From: Streptomyces zhihengii
GTDB lineage: Bacteria; Actinomycetota; Actinomycetes; Streptomycetales; Streptomycetaceae
Assembly: GCF_016919245.1 (NCBI RefSeq)
Contig: NZ_JAFEJA010000003.1
Span: 372,001 to 436,000 of the forward strand
Reading direction: 5' to 3'
DNA length: 64,000 nucleotides
In this document: positions 60,189 to 64,000 of the stretch, in pieces
Numbering within the stretch: position 1 is the stretch's first letter
Layout of the letters: every line of letters begins with the position of its first letter
Translations under genes and position numbers: made by a program
The notes under the pieces: model-generated
Database searches by the model: none
Told to the model about the DNA's origin: nothing
The model's input: the letters and a program-made list of their open reading frames with translations, nothing else

Positions 60189-61460
60189 TCATGCTCGGCG
60201 TGACAGGTCGGCCATCAAGAGGTCGAGTGTGATCTCCTCGTGCAGTGCGGCGCCGAGGGCGGTCATGGCGGGAGCCAGACCCGGGTCCCAGTCCGCGTTG
60301 ACGGGCTGGCCTTCGAGCGGCAGCTGGGGGATTCCATCGGCGTGGCTACGAGCAACCAGGTGCTCGTAGTCGTCGGCACCCATGCGCCAGGGCTGTGCTT
60401 CGTAGCGGCGGATGATCCGGTTCGCGAGAGCAATGCCGGGCCAGTCGAAATCCCCGTGGTAGGCGAAGCGGCTGCCTGTGGCAGCGAGCGCATCGAGGAG
60501 TGTGAGGACGACCGTGGCGGCGCTGCCGGAGGTGCACACCAGGGCGTGGACGCAGTTTGCGTCCGCCGCAGCCTCCACCACGCGCGGATTCTCACAGATG
60601 TGAATCTTGGTGCCGGCAGGCAGTTGCAGCTGCAGGTCGTGCAGGTCCCGTGCGGTGAGGTGGGCTTCGGCGTGGTGGTCGGCTCGCTGCCTCAGGGCCT
60701 GCTCCCGCCAGCCGCCGCCGACGGGTCGCAACCCGTAGGTCAGCACGGTGCTGGAAACCTCGTCCGGCGTGACGGACACCAGACGCCATAGCGCACGTCG
60801 GCCGGCTGCGTCGCTGGGAAACGGGGTGCCGTGGGCGAAGGAGATGCCGCGCTGGACGAGGCGAGCGAGCCAGGTGCCGTCGTCCAGGCCGTGTGCGGAC
60901 CCGGTCGCCGCAGCGGCGAGATCTCCACGGCCGCGTGTGCCACGTCCTTCCGGGCCGAGCAGCACGGTGAGGACCTGGACAGCCTGCTGAAGCGTTCGTA
61001 CTGCCGACTCAGGTGTCACCCCTCTCGGGACGCCGGTACGGCGGAGCAGATCGCACCACGGGCCGGTCCACTCCTGACCTGCGAGCGGCGAGGAGCCCAG
61101 CGCCGAGGCGAGCGACGACCAGATATGGTCGCGCCGTGCCGTGACGCCCGCCCGAACGGCACGGCGGTCGGTAAGCGGGGGCCCGAGTTCCTCCACGATG
61201 TCCCGGAGTCCGCGTCCGGCCGCCGAGGCGCGCAGTCGCGTGTCGAGGGCCTCGAGGCCCACCGTTGCGGCAGCACCCGTGATGGGTTTGCCCAGCAGGA
61301 GCGAAAGGTCGTTGCGTTCCTGGGCGCTGGGTGCGGTCAGCCGGACGGAACCGGTGGCCTGCACGCCATTGCCTTCCAGGCGCTTGCGTACCGCTTCCCA
61401 AAGCCTGGTGAGCCCAGGGCCGGCCAGCCAGTCCCGTGTCTCCGCAGGCAGCTTGCTCAT
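60189..61460 (-). CDS. jetD: Wadjet JetD-type nuclease subunit (TIGR02679 family)
   Basis: 423 aa from ATG 61460, overlapping the JetC stop (ATGA). The N-terminal helical part (LPAETRDWLAGPGLTRLWEA, NDLSLLLGKPITGAAATVG) and a C-terminal Toprim-like domain with acidic motif HICENPRVVEAAADANCVHA and D-x-D in FAYHGDFDWPGIALANRIIR identify it. JetD cuts plasmid DNA that has been extruded into loops by the SMC-like JetABC complex. The metal-binding acids are intact. It is the last gene of the operon, next to the CRISPR relic. Confidence 0.88.
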   Translation of the reverse strand: MSKLPAETRDWLAGPGLTRLWEAVRKRLEGNGVQATGSVRLTAPSAQERNDLSLLLGKPITGAAATVGLEALDTRLRASAAGRGLRDIVEELGPPLTDRRAVRAGVTARRDHIWSSLASALGSSPLAGQEWTGPWCDLLRRTGVPRGVTPESAVRTLQQAVQVLTVLLGPEGRGTRGRGDLAAAATGSAHGLDDGTWLARLVQRGISFAHGTPFPSDAAGRRALWRLVSVTPDEVSSTVLTYGLRPVGGGWREQALRQRADHHAEAHLTARDLHDLQLQLPAGTKIHICENPRVVEAAADANCVHALVCTSGSAATVVLTLLDALAATGSRFAYHGDFDWPGIALANRIIRRYEAQPWRMGADDYEHLVARSHADGIPQLPLEGQPVNADWDPGLAPAMTALGAALHEEITLDLLMADLSRRA

Positions 61461-64000
61461 ATGGACACCAGACGCCGGTGCCGGCCGTTCCAGGTGTAGT
61501 GCAGGGTGGCCACCCCACGAACGTGGGGGTCGCGGAGACACTCGTAGATGTGCAGGGAGGGCACCTCTGTCCAGTTCCCCATGAGCCGCTCGCTGGTGAG
61601 GATGAAGTCGAGGTCGAGATCGACAAGGATCCGCCCCAGCCGCCCGTGGGTGGGTTCGTCAACCTTGGCGAAGGCGTCGTCGAGCAGAATCAGCCGCGGC
61701 GCGTGGGGCGCGGACTCGGCAAGGCTGGTGAAGTGGGCGGCGGCCGCCGCGAAGAGCACGAGGTAGGAGAGCACCCTCTGCTCACCCTGGCTGAGCCCGG
61801 TGCGGCCGGTCAGTTTCCGTCTCCGTCCCGGGGCGGCGTCGTCAACGACGAAGGTGTGGAAGCGATACCAGTCACGGTAGTCGAGCGCGGTCCGCAGATG
61901 TGTGGCGTAGCCAGCTGAGGGATCGGCCCTTCGGGCATCCTCGATCCTGCGTTGCAGCACTTCGCGGAGCTGTTCGGTCTGCTCACGCGTGCGCAGGCTC
62001 GACGGGCTGCGCAGCAGTTCCACAGCCGCCCTTACGTCTGCGTCCACATCCTCGTCCAGCTTCCACAGCAGCTCCACGCCGAGCCCGTGGGACGTGCGTA
62101 CGGTCCGCAGGGTGTCGTTGAGAGCCGCGACCAGGTTCGCTGCGGTGATGACCTGACCCGAGAGATGGTCGCCGAGCTCGCCGGTCAGAAACCGCTGAAA
62201 GACGTCACGTTCCCGCTCGGTGAGCCGGCCCCGTGCCTCTGCGGCCTGGACGGCGATCCGCTCGCCCACGTCCGCGACATCGTGGGATCCGTGGTCGTCG
62301 ACCAGGCGACACACCTTGATCCCGTCGCGTTCCGCCAGCTGCGCGTCATAGCCGCCGGCCAGTTGGTCGCGCAGGAGGTTGTGCCGATTGAGTAGCGTGC
62401 TGTCCGACACCTCGTGCCGCGGACGGCCGAGAGCCTCTTTCACAGCGTCGGCCAGTGCCTGTAGCGCTCGCAGACGGCTGCGGACGCTTGAGCTGGGATC
62501 GTCCACCACGTTCTCGGGCAACAAGGACCGGTCCAGCCCGGCGCCGCGCACCACCTCCGGTCGGCCGAGTGCACCGCGCAGAGTGCCGCCGGTGATGATG
62601 ACTGCTGTCTCCTGGCCGGTCAGATCCTCCCGCAAACGCTTCTCCTCCTCTTCCGCGCGCACGCGCAGGTCGTGGAAGCCATTGCGTTCCCGCCGTGCAG
62701 CCAGCCGGCCCTGGACTGCCTGCGCGATGCGCTCTCTTGTTTCCTGCTCGCGGGTGAGGATCTCTTCTTCAGTCGCCCCGATGGCCTCCTCGCGGGTGCG
62801 CAAGTCCTGCTGCGCGGTGCGCAGCTCGGTGAGGTGGAGCTGGTAACTCTCCTCCGCGGACAGGCGGGTTTTCCGGGCGCGTTCGTAGCCATCGGCATCG
62901 GCGCGATGGGTGCCGAGTCGCTCGGCCGTACTGCCGACCGTCCTGCGAAGATGTCCTATGCCGGTGAGCAGGCCAGCCAGCGCGGTGCGTACACGTTCCA
63001 GTTCGGCCGGGTTGCTGGGCAGATCATGGGCGGTGGCGGTAGCGTCCGCTTCGGTGCGAGCCGCTACGGCGAGAGCGCGGGTTTCCTCGGCCAGCCGTGC
63101 CGCGCTGGTCGCCTTGGCGGTCAGGTTCCGCAGAGTCCCCTCGTCCGACTCGACCCTGCTCCAGGCGTCGGCGAGAGCGCGTGCCCGGGGAAAGTCCTGC
63201 TCCGCGAGCCTGAGGGCCCGACGCCGGGCATCGGCCTCGACGAGTTCGTGACGAGCATCGGACAGCCGCTGTCCCGTCTGCGTGAGCTGATCTTCCAGCT
63301 CGGCCAGCATGCGCCGCCGGGTCTCGGCCCGTACCGCGGCCCCCACGTACTCGGCGTCGCTCTTGTGATGCCGTCCAGTAAGAATGCCCAGACGCCAGGT
63401 TCCGTCGTAGTACACCGTGTCATGAGCGGCCGTCTCCTCGGCTGGTGCGAGCGCAACGCCAGCCAGCAGCAGTTCCACTTGCTCGGCGGTGACTCCGCAC
63501 CCCGGTTGAGGTGCCGGGCGTAGGGCAGAGGCGAGAGTCGGCATGCCCGGCAGCGCGGAACCGGCACGCAGCAGAGTGTCCAGAGTGCCGGGATCGACAA
63601 GAGCACCGTCCGTGCCGACCCACGCGTCCAGAATCCCGCTGGCTTCCAGAGCCGCTTCCAGACCGGCCCGATCGGCGGGGCTCAGATCATCCGTGAAGTC
63701 CACCAGCCGGTAGAAAGGCGCCCCGGTGCCCGGCCTCCTTCCGGTGACGCGGTGATAAGGAACCGGCGGCTCGGGGTCGGTCCGCAGCTCACAGTCACGC
63801 CTCTCATCCGTCAGGCGGTCGCATTCTTCCCCGAGTCGGCCGACGCTCAGTGCGAGGGCGTCGCGGCGCTCGGTGAGCTTCTCGCCGTACGGCTCCAGCG
63901 CGGCATGGGCAGCCTGCCACGCCGGCCCGTCGATGTCGGGCGGGAGAGTACGGTCCGCGAACGGGGCGTCGGTGGAGTTCTCACGGCCGACCGTGGCTAG
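61457..64000 (-). CDS. jetC: Wadjet JetC SMC-like ATPase (TIGR02680 family), 5' end outside window
   Basis: 847 codons visible; the frame is open to the right edge, so the N-terminus with Walker A lies beyond it. The visible part has long coiled coils (RRRMLAELEDQLTQTGQRLS, ETRERIAQAVQGRLAARRER, VRAEEEEKRLREDLTGQET) and the head's C-terminal half: ABC signature TGLSQGEQRVLSYLVLFAAA, Walker B PRLILLDDAFAKVDEPTHGR, and LDFILTSERLMGNW. This matches the SbcC/MukB-like motor of Wadjet anti-plasmid systems. It overlaps jetD by four bases. JetA and JetB genes should lie beyond 64000. Confidence 0.9.
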   Translation of the reverse strand, partial: LATVGRENSTDAPFADRTLPPDIDGPAWQAAHAALEPYGEKLTERRDALALSVGRLGEECDRLTDERRDCELRTDPEPPVPYHRVTGRRPGTGAPFYRLVDFTDDLSPADRAGLEAALEASGILDAWVGTDGALVDPGTLDTLLRAGSALPGMPTLASALRPAPQPGCGVTAEQVELLLAGVALAPAEETAAHDTVYYDGTWRLGILTGRHHKSDAEYVGAAVRAETRRRMLAELEDQLTQTGQRLSDARHELVEADARRRALRLAEQDFPRARALADAWSRVESDEGTLRNLTAKATSAARLAEETRALAVAARTEADATATAHDLPSNPAELERVRTALAGLLTGIGHLRRTVGSTAERLGTHRADADGYERARKTRLSAEESYQLHLTELRTAQQDLRTREEAIGATEEEILTREQETRERIAQAVQGRLAARRERNGFHDLRVRAEEEEKRLREDLTGQETAVIITGGTLRGALGRPEVVRGAGLDRSLLPENVVDDPSSSVRSRLRALQALADAVKEALGRPRHEVSDSTLLNRHNLLRDQLAGGYDAQLAERDGIKVCRLVDDHGSHDVADVGERIAVQAAEARGRLTERERDVFQRFLTGELGDHLSGQVITAANLVAALNDTLRTVRTSHGLGVELLWKLDEDVDADVRAAVELLRSPSSLRTREQTEQLREVLQRRIEDARRADPSAGYATHLRTALDYRDWYRFHTFVVDDAAPGRRRKLTGRTGLSQGEQRVLSYLVLFAAAAAHFTSLAESAPHAPRLILLDDAFAKVDEPTHGRLGRILVDLDLDFILTSERLMGNWTEVPSLHIYECLRDPHVRGVATLHYTWNGRHRRLVSI

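Overview
High-GC actinomycete DNA, almost certainly Streptomyces: GC-rich codon third positions, many GTG starts, a four-gene conservon, several HTH/DUF5753 and TPR regulators, DUF397, DUF6415 and DUF5999 proteins, a SAM methyltransferase of the PF04672 type, and a handful of rare TTA codons. The many small regulators, gene relics and defence genes look like an accessory (chromosome-arm or plasmid-like) region.

Region 1 (1-4.9 kb): CaiB-type CoA-transferase divergent from a LysR regulator, then a FAS1/MaoC-type hydratase, a probable CitE-type lyase relic and an acyl-CoA dehydrogenase. The set resembles itaconate/mesaconate-type acid catabolism with the lyase step decayed. Region 2 (5-23.5 kb): a catabolic block for what is probably an amine: class III aminotransferase, GntR regulator, two aldehyde dehydrogenases, Fe-S reductase and Rieske-type oxygenase, APC permease, alcohol dehydrogenase, glutamine-synthetase-like gamma-glutamyl ligase, two glutamine-amidotransferase-fold hydrolases, a P450 and an amidase. 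A GATA-N3-TATC palindrome recurs in three of its promoters. An 18-bp inverted-repeat element (12.4-14.1 kb) carrying a decayed IS5-type transposase plus a passenger gene is inserted in it.

Region 3 (23.6-33.9 kb): an FxLD-type class I lanthipeptide cluster on the minus strand: a 57-aa precursor missed by length filters, full-length LanB, LanC-like cyclase, a fused SpaB_C/PCMT-type methyltransferase and a TPR protein; LanB has three TTA codons. A divergent TPR regulator is broken by an in-frame amber codon. Region 4 (34.9-43.5 kb): a minus-strand conservon (CvnA-D) with flanking DUF5753 regulator, GAF protein (frameshifted), an acyl-CoA dehydrogenase lacking the usual Glu, a LuxR-type HTH protein, then small anti-sigma-like and DUF6415/DUF5999 genes.

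Region 5 (43.7-57.2 kb): TPR/HTH regulators, a TsaA-domain protein, two GNAT acetyltransferases, a decayed ECF uptake operon (N-truncated frameshifted ATPase, intact S component, frameshifted DUF4430 protein), a sigma-like protein, a PF04672 methyltransferase and a DUF5753/DUF397 pair. Region 6 (57.8-64 kb): a defence-type island: frameshifted SUKH-4 immunity gene, IS5-type transposase relic, a degenerate type I-E-like CRISPR array with 32-nt spacing, and the jetD and jetC genes of a Wadjet anti-plasmid system that continues past the right edge.

Many genes are split by one- or two-base changes, several at C or G runs. These may be true decay or assembly errors; read checking would decide.
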